From Paragemmobacter amnigenus (lineage in GTDB: Bacteria > Pseudomonadota > Alphaproteobacteria > Rhodobacterales > Rhodobacteraceae), in assembly GCF_009908265.2 (NCBI RefSeq), contig NZ_JAAATX020000004.1, forward strand, positions 283,232 through 347,231: 64,000 nucleotides of DNA. Reading direction: 5' to 3'. The notes under the pieces are model-generated. The model searched no databases. It saw only the letters and a list, made by a program, of their open reading frames with translations, and had not been told where the DNA came from. Below are positions 8,013 through 17,830 of this stretch, one piece after another (positions within the stretch are counted from its first letter, which is position 1; each line of letters opens with the position of its first letter). The translations under genes were made by a program, and so were the position numbers.

Positions 8013-9143
8013 TCAGGCGCCCTTGTACTCGGACCAGAAGTCGTTCCACGTCTCCAGATCCTGCTGGATCGGCCACTGGCGGTACTGGATGCGGCCCGCA
8101 CGGATCATGTCCATCGCGTTGCCCGCATCCTTGGTCATACCCTGACGCTTGGCCTCGGCCGGATTTTCGGCCTGCAGCACCTCCCAGCCCTTGGCGTTCG
8201 GGATCAGCGCGGGATAGGCCGCCATCTGGGCCGATTTCGCCTGACCCTTGGCCGAGGTGACGTACTGGATCCACTTCTTGGCCAGCTCCGCCTTCTGCGA
8301 CCCTTTCCCGATCGAGAAGCATTCCGACCACTGCAGACCGCCCTGCTCCGGAATGACCGAGCGCACCTTGGCGCCGTTCTTTTCCAGCGTGCCGGTGATC
8401 CAGTCGCCGATGCCCGCAAAGGCCAGCATCTGCCCGTCATTCAGCGACGAGAAGGTGCCGCCATAGTCGAAGAACCCGCCGACCTGCGGACGCAGCGACA
8501 GCGTCTTTTCCTTGACCGCCTCCCAGCCCGCCTCGTCGATGTCATAGGCCGAGGCATTGCCGGCCAGCAGGCTCATCTGGCCAAGGTTCGGCAGATGCCA
8601 GTCGAAATGGCCCACCTTGCCCGTCAGCTTCGGATCCCAGAAGATGTTGTAGTTTGCCGCTTCCGCCTCGGTCAGGGCGTCGGTGTTGTAGGCCACGCCA
8701 AGGAAGCCGAACCGCGCCACGAGCGAGAACAGCTTGCCGTCCTGCCAGTTGCCGGGGAAATTCTGGAATTCGGGGAAATAGTCGGCCAGCGCGTAATCGT
8801 TCGGGTCCAGCTCCTCGACATAACCCGCCGCGTTCAGCGCCTGCACATATTCCGCATCCGACAGGATGACGTCAAAGGTGCCCGCCGGCGATTGCGAGAT
8901 CAGGCCCAGCATGTTGTCGCCGCCGGTATAGTATTTCGGAACGAACTTGACGTTGTTCTCGGCCTCGAACTCGGCAACCATGTCCGGCTCGGCATGGCCG
9001 TACCATGCCAGCATCGTCAGCTCGGTCGGCGCGGCAAAGGCGCGGCGCGACAGCATGGGCATCGCCAGTGCGGCGGCGCCGGTGGCAAGAAGGGACCGGC
9101 GCGTGACGGCACCGGACACACCGGAAAGGTGGGTCTTGGTCAT
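8013..9143 (-). CDS. ABC transporter substrate-binding protein (PotD-type), Tat-exported
   Basis: This 376-residue periplasmic protein belongs to the polyamine-type binding-protein family. Its N-terminus carries a twin-arginine motif (TRRSLLATGAA) followed by a hydrophobic stretch and an AFA cleavage site, suggesting export in a folded state. The mature part starts APTELTMLAWYGHAEPDMV and contains the family's DVILSDAEYV segment. It is the first transporter gene of a leftward operon and is separated from the permeases by a hairpin. The ligand is unknown. Confidence 0.88.
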   Translation of the reverse strand: MTKTHLSGVSGAVTRRSLLATGAAALAMPMLSRRAFAAPTELTMLAWYGHAEPDMVAEFEAENNVKFVPKYYTGGDNMLGLISQSPAGTFDVILSDAEYVQALNAAGYVEELDPNDYALADYFPEFQNFPGNWQDGKLFSLVARFGFLGVAYNTDALTEAEAANYNIFWDPKLTGKVGHFDWHLPNLGQMSLLAGNASAYDIDEAGWEAVKEKTLSLRPQVGGFFDYGGTFSSLNDGQMLAFAGIGDWITGTLEKNGAKVRSVIPEQGGLQWSECFSIGKGSQKAELAKKWIQYVTSAKGQAKSAQMAAYPALIPNAKGWEVLQAENPAEAKRQGMTKDAGNAMDMIRAGRIQYRQWPIQQDLETWNDFWSEYKGA

Positions 9144-9261
9144 ATCTGTTTGTCCTGTTGGTGAGTGCGGTTCTTATTGCCTTCACGTTAGGCGGGGACC
9201 GCTCAAGGACATAATCGGTTATTGAAATTGATCCATTTGCCAACCTTATCGTTGGCGCGGT

Positions 9262-10155
<894 letters not shown>

Positions 10156-10254
10156 GGATTTGCGCCCCTGATCCAGTGATTGGGACTATATATTTTCCTT
10201 ATGCACCTTCCGCCAAGTACTTTCCTCGCAACCGCCAAATCCACGAGGCCTGCG
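10156..10254. promoter_or_regulatory. Divergent control region, LysR regulator / creatininase
   Basis: The 99 bases between the two starts include an AT-rich core (ACTATATATTTTCC at about 10184-10197) in a GC-rich surrounding. This is where promoters and a LysR binding site would be expected. I could not define an exact operator. Confidence 0.45.
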
Positions 10255-11049
10255 ATGAAACACACTCCCGGCTTGAAGCACACCTCCGCTTTCGCCTCCG
10301 AACTCACATGGCCCGACTACCACGAGGCGATGAAGGACGGGCGCACGCCCATCCTGATCCCGCTGGGTTCAATGGAACAGCACGGACATCACATGCCGCT
10401 GCATGTCGATGTGCTGCTTCCCACCGAATTCGCACGCCGCGTCGCGGTGGACATGGGCGCGCTGGTCGCGCCGCCTTTCACCTATGGCTACAAGTCGCAG
10501 CAGAAATGCGGCGGCGGCAACCACATGCCCGGCACCACCAGCCTTGATGGCGCGACCCTGGTCGCCGCACTCAAGGACGTGATCAAGGAATTCGCCCGCC
10601 ACGGCGCGCGCAAGATCTGCATGGTGAACGGCCATTTCGAAAACTCGTGGTTCATCATCGAAGCCATCGACCTCGCCCTGCGCGAATTGCGCTGGGACGG
10701 CATCACGGACATGAAGATCGTGGTCCTGTCCTACTGGGATTTCGTCGACCCCGAGGCGATCACCAAGCTCTATCCCGACGGCTTCCCCGGCTGGGATCTG
10801 GAACATGGCGGGGTGCTGGAAACCTCGCTCATGCTGGCGCTCTATCCCGACCTCGTCCAACTCGACCGCGCGCTGGATGTGGCCCCTGCCAGCTTCCCGC
10901 CCTATGACGTCTATCCCGTCCGCCCCGAGCTCACCCCCATTTCCGGCACGCTCTCCTCGCCCAAGGAAGCCTCGGTCGAAAAGGGACATATCCTGCTCGA
11001 GGTCTGCACCCGCGGCATCCTCTCGGCCCTGCAGACGGAATTCGCCTGA
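10255..11049 (+). CDS. Creatininase (creatinine amidohydrolase)
   Basis: This 264-residue cytoplasmic metalloenzyme interconverts creatinine and creatine (EC 3.5.2.10). All metal ligands known from the Pseudomonas enzyme can be placed at a constant offset: E41 and H43 (SMEQHGHH), D52 (HVDVLL), H127 and E129 (VNGHFEN). The substrate-pocket residues W161 (SYWDFVD), W180 and H184 (GWDLEHGG) also align. Length matches the family. The ATG at 10255 is preferred to one at 10180, which would put the start within the promoter region. Creatinase, the next enzyme in the pathway, is convergent 50 bases downstream. Confidence 0.92.
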   Translation: MKHTPGLKHTSAFASELTWPDYHEAMKDGRTPILIPLGSMEQHGHHMPLHVDVLLPTEFARRVAVDMGALVAPPFTYGYKSQQKCGGGNHMPGTTSLDGATLVAALKDVIKEFARHGARKICMVNGHFENSWFIIEAIDLALRELRWDGITDMKIVVLSYWDFVDPEAITKLYPDGFPGWDLEHGGVLETSLMLALYPDLVQLDRALDVAPASFPPYDVYPVRPELTPISGTLSSPKEASVEKGHILLEVCTRGILSALQTEFA

Positions 11050-11073
11050 TTCAAAGAGATAGCTCCCCGACTC

Positions 11074-11101
11074 GGGGCCGCCGTGGCGGCCCCTTTTTTT
11101 A
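11074..11101 (+). terminator. Rho-independent terminator of the creatininase gene
   Basis: Stem GGGGCCGCC (11074-11082) pairs with GGCGGCCCC (11085-11093) and is followed by eight or so T residues before the A at 11101. The T tract overlaps the stop codon of the convergent creatinase gene. Confidence 0.85.
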
Positions 11102-12313
11102 TGCGCCGATGACGTTTTGTTCCGGCCCTCTGGGAAACTGTCCCAGAACCTCGCCGCCGTCCTCGGTGACGATGACGACATCGCATTCGCGATATCCCCC
11201 CGCCCCCGGCATCCCCTCGGGGATCATCACCATCGGCTCCATCGACACCACCATGCCCGGCTCCAGCACAGTCTGCACATCCTCGCGCAGTTCGACCCCC
11301 GCCTCGCGGCCGTAGTAATGCGACAGCACACCGAAGGAATGGCCATAGCCGAACGAGCGGTACTTCAGCATCCCCCACTCGCGGTACATCCCGTTCAACT
11401 CCGCCGCGATGTCACAGCATTTCACACCGGGACGGATCAGCTGCAGCCCGCGCCGGTGCACGGCGATGTTCCTTTCCCATATGTCCAGACTGGCCGCATC
11501 GACCCGCCCGCAGAACAGGGTCCGCGCAAGGGCCGAGAAATAGCCGAAGATCATCGGAAAGCAGTTCAGCGACAGGATATCCCCCGCCTGCACCACGCGG
11601 TTTGTCACCGGATTATGCGCGCCGTCCGTATTGATCCCTGACTGGAACCACGTCCAACTGTCCATCAGCTCGACCTGCGGGAAACTCGCCGCGATCTCGC
11701 GGATCATGGCATTGGTCGCGGCAATCGCGACCTCGTGCTCGCCCACGCCCGCGCGGATGGCGGCCACGCCCGCCAAGGCGCCGGTATCCGCAATCCGCGC
11801 GCCCTCGCGGATCAGGGCCTGCTCCTCCGCCGATTTCACCGTCCTCAGCCACATCGAGGGCAGCGCCGCATCGACAAACTCCACACCGGGCAGCGCGTGT
11901 TCCAGCTTGCGGCGGAAATCCATCGACACCGTGTCGAACTCGATCCCAAGCCGCCGCACGCCCGCCGTCAACTGCCGCACCGCGCGATAGAAATTGTCCC
12001 GCCGCCAGTCGGTATAGGTGACATTCCCGCCGACGCCCCGCCGCCAAGGCTGACCGCCATCTATGCCGGCCGAGATCGTCGTGACGTTGTCCTGCGTCAG
12101 CACCATCCCGTAGCGCCGTCCGAACTGGCAGAAAAGCCAGCCCGACAGATGGGCAATCCCGTGATACGAGGTGAAGAGGACCGCATCCACCCCCTGCGCG
12201 GCCATCCATTCGCGCATCGCGCGATGCCTGCGATCCATCTCGGCACCCGAGAACGGGGAAAAGACCTTGTCGCCGTTATGCCATTCCATAACGTGCAGCA
12301 TGTCGTCGGTCAT
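11099..12313 (-). CDS. Creatinase (creatine amidinohydrolase)
   Basis: This 404-residue enzyme hydrolyses creatine to sarcosine and urea (EC 3.5.3.3). It has the N-terminal creatinase domain and the C-terminal 'pita-bread' fold shared with aminopeptidase P. Segments very close to the well-known Pseudomonas enzyme are seen, for example SANIDGGQPWRR-like SAGIDGGQPWRRG, WTWFQSGINTDGAHNPVT with the catalytic histidine, FGYGHSFG, LSHYYGREAGVELRED, VVSMEPMVMIPEG and GAGGYRE. The start at 12313 is preceded by GGGGAGG. Creatininase is convergent on the other strand. The sarcosine product could be handled by the GcvT-type enzyme at 27389. Confidence 0.94.
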   Translation of the reverse strand: MTDDMLHVMEWHNGDKVFSPFSGAEMDRRHRAMREWMAAQGVDAVLFTSYHGIAHLSGWLFCQFGRRYGMVLTQDNVTTISAGIDGGQPWRRGVGGNVTYTDWRRDNFYRAVRQLTAGVRRLGIEFDTVSMDFRRKLEHALPGVEFVDAALPSMWLRTVKSAEEQALIREGARIADTGALAGVAAIRAGVGEHEVAIAATNAMIREIAASFPQVELMDSWTWFQSGINTDGAHNPVTNRVVQAGDILSLNCFPMIFGYFSALARTLFCGRVDAASLDIWERNIAVHRRGLQLIRPGVKCCDIAAELNGMYREWGMLKYRSFGYGHSFGVLSHYYGREAGVELREDVQTVLEPGMVVSMEPMVMIPEGMPGAGGYRECDVVIVTEDGGEVLGQFPRGPEQNVIGA

Positions 12314-12429
12314 GCCCTGCCTCCCCGCCGGAAATCGCCGTCCGCCGAAGATGTTAGCGACCGCCCGATGGGCGCAGAAATTTGTTCCGCCAATGGGTGT
12401 ATTAGCAGCGCGCGGCCTCTGGCAGGCGC

Positions 12430-13128
12430 TCAGACGTGACGCGTGATCCCGCCATCCACCCGCAGGCTCTGCCCCGTGACATAGGAGGAATCGTCTGTCA
12501 GCAGGAAAGCCGCCGCCTTGGCCTGCTCTTCCACCCGCGCGATGCGTTTCAGCGCGGGCAGATCGGCGAACTTGCCGACATCCAGACTGTCGGTGAACCC
12601 CGGCATCAGGCAGTTCATCCTGATATTCCTTGGCCCATAGCGGTCGGCATAAAGCTTGGTGAAGGACGACACCCCCGCGCGATACACGCACGAGGCCGGG
12701 AACCACGGCGACGGCTCGAAGGCGGCATAGGTGGTGACATTGACGATCGACCCGCCGCCCTGCGCCTCCATGATCGGGGTGACAAGGCGCGCCATACGGA
12801 CCACCGACTTGACGATCATGTCATTGGCAAGATCCCAGTTCTCGTCCGTGATCTCCAGCAACTCGCCCTTGGGCGGATGGCCCGTGTGGTTCAACACCGC
12901 GTCTATCCGTCCCCATGTCGCCATGGCCAGATCGACGATCCCCTTCAGATCGTCCCCACTCTGCGCCACCCCGCGCCACGCCACGCCGCCAAGGTCCGCC
13001 GCCAGCCTTTCGCAATTCTCCGAAGGCGACATCAGCGCGACCGCATAGCCCCGCCCCGCCATCTCGCGCGCCACGGCGGCGCCGATCCCGCGCCCGGCAC
13101 CCGTAACCACACAGACCTTCTTCGCCAT
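12430..13128 (-). CDS. SDR-fold protein with altered catalytic residues
   Basis: This 232-residue protein has the Rossmann motif TGAGRGIG (9-16), the NHTG segment in place of NNAG, and a C-terminal DGG. The usual Tyr-x-x-x-Lys is Y149-R-A-G-V153, so the catalytic lysine is replaced by valine, and the serine position reads VTTY. It probably binds NAD(P) but may not be a normal dehydrogenase. It lies 116 bases upstream of creatinase on the same strand and could share its transcript. The substrate is unknown. Confidence 0.8.
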   Translation of the reverse strand: MAKKVCVVTGAGRGIGAAVAREMAGRGYAVALMSPSENCERLAADLGGVAWRGVAQSGDDLKGIVDLAMATWGRIDAVLNHTGHPPKGELLEITDENWDLANDMIVKSVVRMARLVTPIMEAQGGGSIVNVTTYAAFEPSPWFPASCVYRAGVSSFTKLYADRYGPRNIRMNCLMPGFTDSLDVGKFADLPALKRIARVEEQAKAAAFLLTDDSSYVTGQSLRVDGGITRHV

Positions 13129-13221
13129 CCGCCTCTCCTGTCCTCCTGCGCGCGACCTGCTGCCGCGACCCGCCCCGCACCTTGACGCGAAGCACCCCGC
13201 GCTTCCAGTCCGGAACCGCGC

Positions 13222-15978
13222 TCAGGCCGCCAGCAGTGCCCGCGCCTCGTGCGACTTCAGCGTCAACCGCGCCGCATCGAAGGCCGTCCGCGACGTGGCA
13301 AGCGCGGGAAAGATCTGCAGGATCTCTTCGGCCTGCGTCCGGTCCATCGCGTCGACCATCGGCCGTGCCGGCTGGAAACTTTCGCTCCACGCGCCATCGG
13401 CGCAGACGATCTCGTGCCCGTCGAACAGGATATGGACATAGGTGACACCATCCGGACAGACCCTGTCGACCCCGTCCAGCCCCGTCAGATGCGTTGCGGC
13501 AACCAGCACCTCGGGCTCTCCGAAAAGCAGCTCCGCCCGCAGCCCCTGCAGCAGCATCCGGTGTTGCGGCGACACCGTCATATCCCGCGCAGGCACCCCG
13601 TTGCCCAGCGCACCGGCCCTGATGCGAACCGGACAAAGCCCGTCCCGCGCGGAAAGGAGCGCCGCCCGCTCCAGCCTGCGCCGCCCCGTCCAGAGCAGCC
13701 GGCAGAACCCGTTGTCGCGCGTCAGAACCGCATCCCCCGCCCGCAGATCCTCGACCGCCACCTCACCCCGCCGCGTCGTGATCCGCGTCCCCGGCGTAAA
13801 ACAGGGCACCACGGTCTCGACATTCTGGAACTGCATCGTCCCGATCACCGCGCCGGTCTGGTTCAGGAACTGCACCAAGCCGTTGCGCCGATCGACCGCG
13901 TCATAGACCACATTGGTATTGCGCCAGCCCCAGGCCGACAGGTCCAGCGTATCGTTGCCGTCGCCCCCGTCGACCACGTCGCCATCGTTGCCACCGACCA
14001 GCGTATCCGCCCCCGCGCCGCCGATGATCGTATCGGCGCCTTCGCCGCCCTCCAGACGGTCATTACCCTCGTCCCCGGACAAAAGGTCATCGCCTGCCCC
14101 GCCGACAAGGCTGTCCTGCCCCGCCCCGCCATAAAGCCGGTCATCCCCGCCGCGCCCGTCCAGTGAATCATCACCGGCCCCGCCCGACAGCGTATTTCCC
14201 GCTCCATCCCCGAACAGCCGGTCATCCTGCGCGGACCCCGCAAGCGCCTCGATCCCGGCAAGACTGTCGCCCGCCGCATCGCCCGCCGATCCGGACCCCG
14301 CCGCAAGATCAACCGTCACACCCGAGGCAGACCCCGAATAATCGGCGACATCGACCCCTGCTCCACCGGTCAGCTGGTCACTGCCCTCTCCACCCGCCAG
14401 CGTGTCGTTTCCGTCCCCGCCCTCCAGCAGGTCATTGCCCGCCCCGCCCGACAGCAGGTCGTCGCCCCCCGCTTCGGCAGCAACTGGCAAAGGCTGGGTG
14501 TTGACGAAATACTCGTAGAAAAATCCGGCACTCGACGTGTTGTTCGACCCCGAGGCAAGGATCCCCACCGAGGTATAGGGGACATTGATCGTCAGCGTCC
14601 CGATGGTCGACGGGTTGGATCCCGTGCCTGCGATGCGGACGATCTGACCCGATCCGTTGATCCCGTAGACGCCGCCACCGTTGAAACTGACCCTGCCGTC
14701 GGCCACCGCCGTCGCCAGATTGACCGTGACACCGTCGATCTGGATCGTCGCCGCCTCGTTCGAATCCAGCCCGTTGAACCGCACCTGTCCCCCCGCCAGC
14801 CGCGATGAGGCCATGTGCGTGTGCAGTTCGTTCGAATCCCCGTTGCCGATCCGGAACCCGCTCACGCCGCTGTTGCTGCCGGTGGTCAGGTTGCTCTCGT
14901 TCGACCACGTCCGAACCGTGAATTCCGGTCGGCCCGAGGTTCCGGCTATCTCCTGCGTGGCAAGGGTGACTTCCGTATAGACCGGCGCATAGGTGGCCCC
15001 CGCCGCTCCGGCCCCGCCGACCAGCGTGTCGTCGCCATCGCCGCCCGACAGGCTGTCATTTCCCGATCCGCCATCGACCGAGTCGTTCCCCGCCCCGCCC
15101 GACAGCGTGTCAGCCCCGTATCCGCCGAAAACCGCATCACGGCCGGCGTCGCCAAAGACGATGTCATTGCCCAGACCCGCATTGACCGTGTCATCCCCCG
15201 AACCGGCGCGGATGTAATCGTCATGTCCCGTCGTTCCGGCAAGGCCCGTGGCATCCTCGCCATCCACCCTGTCCCCGTCCGGATCGCCCGTGAACGCGGC
15301 ACCGATGACGTCATTGCCCGACGTGCCGTCGACGATCCCGTCTCCGACAAAACTGCTGCCTCCCTCGAAGCCCAGCCCGTAGACACCTGCGGGATCGTTG
15401 GTGTCGAAATCGTTGGTCGCATAGGTCGACAGCATGGCCGGATCGCCCGACCCTTCCAGCAGGGTCTGGGTCGTGCCGTCATAGAAACCGGTCGTGGCAT
15501 GGCCGGCATAGCCATTGGTGAAACCTATGTTTTCATAGATGTATTCGACCGTGAAGTCGCCACTGCCGGTCGAGGTCAGAACAACCTGAAAGCTGTTCTG
15601 CCCCGTCCCCGTATAGGGCGCCACGTTCAGCCATGTGATCGTGATCCTGCCATTGACGGGATCGAGATCCCAGTAGATGTCGCCCCCCTTGCTGATGTCG
15701 ATATCGGTCCAGAACGGGGCCAGCGACGGCTGTCCCAGCGAGGTCAGCGATGACGGCGTATAGGTCGTGACACCCGAACCAAAGGTGATCAGACCGTTGG
15801 AGCTGATGAAAAGGCTGGTATATCCGGTCCCGCCGACCGTCATGCCGCCCGACCCGAAGATCGAGGTCACGTTGACGTTGACGAACCCGTCATCAAGATT
15901 GCCCGAAACGGTCGCGGTCTTGAAGGATTGCTCCCCATAGCCCGCGCTTCCGCCAAGCCCTGAGATCATCGTCGCCAT
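13222..15978 (-). CDS. Secreted NIDO-RTX-Hint multidomain protein
   Basis: This 918-residue protein starts with a nidogen-like (NIDO) region (about 85-205, LAPFWTDIDISKGGDIYWD). It continues with calcium-binding RTX nonapeptide repeats of the GGxGxDxLxGG type in two blocks (about 232-345 and 496-700), split by an insert of about 150 residues without RTX repeats. It ends with a Hint (autoprocessing) domain beginning CFTPGTRITTRRGEV at about residue 725 and including SPQHRML. RTX proteins fold on Ca2+ outside the cell and are usually type I secreted; Hint domains can self-cleave. No HlyB/HlyD/TolC genes lie in the window. The ATG at 15978 gives the full N-terminus. Function at the surface (adhesion or matrix) is inferred. 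Confidence 0.85.
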   Translation of the reverse strand: MATMISGLGGSAGYGEQSFKTATVSGNLDDGFVNVNVTSIFGSGGMTVGGTGYTSLFISSNGLITFGSGVTTYTPSSLTSLGQPSLAPFWTDIDISKGGDIYWDLDPVNGRITITWLNVAPYTGTGQNSFQVVLTSTGSGDFTVEYIYENIGFTNGYAGHATTGFYDGTTQTLLEGSGDPAMLSTYATNDFDTNDPAGVYGLGFEGGSSFVGDGIVDGTSGNDVIGAAFTGDPDGDRVDGEDATGLAGTTGHDDYIRAGSGDDTVNAGLGNDIVFGDAGRDAVFGGYGADTLSGGAGNDSVDGGSGNDSLSGGDGDDTLVGGAGAAGATYAPVYTEVTLATQEIAGTSGRPEFTVRTWSNESNLTTGSNSGVSGFRIGNGDSNELHTHMASSRLAGGQVRFNGLDSNEAATIQIDGVTVNLATAVADGRVSFNGGGVYGINGSGQIVRIAGTGSNPSTIGTLTINVPYTSVGILASGSNNTSSAGFFYEYFVNTQPLPVAAEAGGDDLLSGGAGNDLLEGGDGNDTLAGGEGSDQLTGGAGVDVADYSGSASGVTVDLAAGSGSAGDAAGDSLAGIEALAGSAQDDRLFGDGAGNTLSGGAGDDSLDGRGGDDRLYGGAGQDSLVGGAGDDLLSGDEGNDRLEGGEGADTIIGGAGADTLVGGNDGDVVDGGDGNDTLDLSAWGWRNTNVVYDAVDRRNGLVQFLNQTGAVIGTMQFQNVETVVPCFTPGTRITTRRGEVAVEDLRAGDAVLTRDNGFCRLLWTGRRRLERAALLSARDGLCPVRIRAGALGNGVPARDMTVSPQHRMLLQGLRAELLFGEPEVLVAATHLTGLDGVDRVCPDGVTYVHILFDGHEIVCADGAWSESFQPARPMVDAMDRTQAEEILQIFPALATSRTAFDAARLTLKSHEARALLAA

Positions 15979-16054
15979 TCGGACGCACCCGCCTGCACAA
16001 AACCTGCCTCTCGGCCCGTTTCGCGCTGCGGCGGGTCCGGACCTGTTTCAAGTC

Positions 16055-16087
16055 CGTATTAATCTTTCTTAATTGCGCGGAAATTTG
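16055..16087 (-). promoter_or_regulatory. AT-rich promoter candidate for the NIDO-RTX-Hint gene
   Basis: A stretch rich in A and T (reading AATTAAGAAAGATTAATACGG on the minus strand in two adjoining parts) stands out from the GC-rich surroundings, about 80-110 bases upstream of the RTX start. No exact -35/-10 pair is claimed. The rest of the 15979-16234 gap shows only a 7-bp stem at 16170-16187. Confidence 0.3.
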
Positions 16088-16234
16088 GGCGCCACCGCGC
16101 CACCTTCTTGTCACGCGGCGCCACGCACGACCGCGTCACGGGCCGAAGCGGTGGCTCCGGCAGCCGCCTGCGGGGACGTCTCCCCGCGATTCCGAGTCAA
16201 AGGCTGGCTGACCGTCCCCCTGCGGTGCACCCCG

Positions 16235-16999
16235 TCACAGCACCTCGCCCCCGTCGATCACCAAGGCCAGACCGGTGACAAAGGACGACCGGTCCGATGC
16301 CAGAAACACGATCCCGTCGGCGATCTCTTCGGGACTGGCCCAGCGCCCCATGGGGATCGTGTCGCGCACATAGGACTCCAGCCGCTCGCGCCCGCCCATC
16401 TGCCGCTCGAACCCCGCGTTGAAGGGCGTGTCGACAAATCCGGGACACAGCGCGTTGAACCGGATGTTCTCGCGCGCGTAATCCGCAGCCATCTGCCGCA
16501 CCATCGCCACGGCGGCGTGTTTGGTCGTCGCATAGCTGATCATGCCGCGATCATACTGGCAGCCGGAATTGGACGCCGTGACGATGACGGACCCCCCGCC
16601 CTGTGACCGCATCGCGGGCAAGACGGCCTGCGCCAGCACGAAATGCGATCGCACATTCAGTTGCCATGACAGATCCATCTGCGCGGCCGTCACCTCCTCC
16701 AGCCGCCCCGCGATCTGCACACCCGCATGGGAATGCAGCACGTCGATCCGGCCATGACGCGCGCGCACCTCGTCGACAAGCGTGCGGGCCGCGGCATCGT
16801 CACGCACATCCAGCGGGCGGTGCTCTGCCCGCCCGCCCTGATCCGTGATGGCGCCGGCCGTCGCTTCGGCCAGCCCCGCGTCAAGATCGGTCACGACCAC
16901 CAGCGCCCCCTCGCCCGCCATGGCAATCGCACCCGCCCGCCCGATCCCCGACCCTGCGCCGGTCACAAGGACGACGCGTCCTTCAAGGCAGCCGTTCAT
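16235..16999 (-). CDS. SDR-family oxidoreductase
   Basis: This 254-residue protein is a classical short-chain dehydrogenase: TGAGSGIG cofactor motif near residue 13, serine in TASNSG, and an intact YATTK catalytic Tyr/Lys motif, with a C-terminal VIDGGE. It interconverts an alcohol and a carbonyl with NAD(P)(H); the substrate is unknown. The ATG at 16999 is preceded by AGGGGGAGGGCAGGGCG; an in-frame ATG at 17020 would consume that site. It is the last gene of a five-gene leftward transporter operon, so its substrate may be the imported compound. Confidence 0.88.
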   Translation of the reverse strand: MNGCLEGRVVLVTGAGSGIGRAGAIAMAGEGALVVVTDLDAGLAEATAGAITDQGGRAEHRPLDVRDDAAARTLVDEVRARHGRIDVLHSHAGVQIAGRLEEVTAAQMDLSWQLNVRSHFVLAQAVLPAMRSQGGGSVIVTASNSGCQYDRGMISYATTKHAAVAMVRQMAADYARENIRFNALCPGFVDTPFNAGFERQMGGRERLESYVRDTIPMGRWASPEEIADGIVFLASDRSSFVTGLALVIDGGEVL

Positions 17000-17016
17000 C
17001 GCCCTGCCCTCCCCCT

Positions 17017-17823
17017 TCATGTCCTGTTGTTCCCGCCGGCCCGCCGCAACATCACCTGCGCCACCACCAGCAGCAGCAGCGATGCCCCCATCACCATCGT
17101 CCCTATGGCGTTGATCTCCGGCGTCACGCCGCGCCGTATGGACGAGAAGATGTAGATGGGCAGCGTCGTCTCCGACCCCGCCACGAAAAACGCGATGATG
17201 AAATCGTCGAAGCTGAAGGTGAAGGACAGCAGGAACCCCGCAAGGATCGCAGGCGACAGCAATGGCAGCGTGACTTGCCAGAAGGTCGCGACCGGCCCGG
17301 CCCCCAGATCGCCCGACGCCTCGATCAGCGTGCGGTCCAGCGCCTCGATCCGCGCCCGCACGATCACGATCACCAGCGACATGGTGAACAGCACATGCGC
17401 CGCCGTCAGACTGCCAAATCCCATCGACAGCCGGTATCCCGTCAACGGCTCCAGCCACGGATTGACGCCGTCGAACACCGTCACCAGCGCGATCAGCGTG
17501 GCAATCCCGATCACGATCCCGGGGATCATGATGGCGACATAGACCATCGCGTCGAACAGCGCCCGCAACCGCCCCTTCATCCCCGCCAGCGCCAGTGCCG
17601 CCATCGTCCCGAAAACCGACGCCAGCACCGCCGAAGTGAAGGCAACCGTGGCCGAGGTCTTGAGCGCGTCGATGACAAACGGGTTCGACAGCGCCTTGCC
17701 GTACCATTGCAGCGAAAAGCCCTGCATCTGGCTGGCCGACCGTCCGGCCGAAAAGCTGAACAGGGCGATGATCCCGATGGGCAGGTACAGGAACAGGTAG
17801 ACGGAAAGGGCGTAGATCCGCAT
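17017..17823 (-). CDS. ABC transporter permease (PotC-type)
   Basis: This 268-residue inner-membrane protein has about six membrane segments and the EAA loop (LIEASGDLGAGPVATFWQV). It begins seven bases after the preceding permease stops and forms a second PotABCD-type importer with the genes to 21011. It is paralogous to the permease at 6234. Confidence 0.88.
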   Translation of the reverse strand: MRIYALSVYLFLYLPIGIIALFSFSAGRSASQMQGFSLQWYGKALSNPFVIDALKTSATVAFTSAVLASVFGTMAALALAGMKGRLRALFDAMVYVAIMIPGIVIGIATLIALVTVFDGVNPWLEPLTGYRLSMGFGSLTAAHVLFTMSLVIVIVRARIEALDRTLIEASGDLGAGPVATFWQVTLPLLSPAILAGFLLSFTFSFDDFIIAFFVAGSETTLPIYIFSSIRRGVTPEINAIGTMVMGASLLLLVVAQVMLRRAGGNNRT

Positions 17824-17830
17824 CGCCCCC

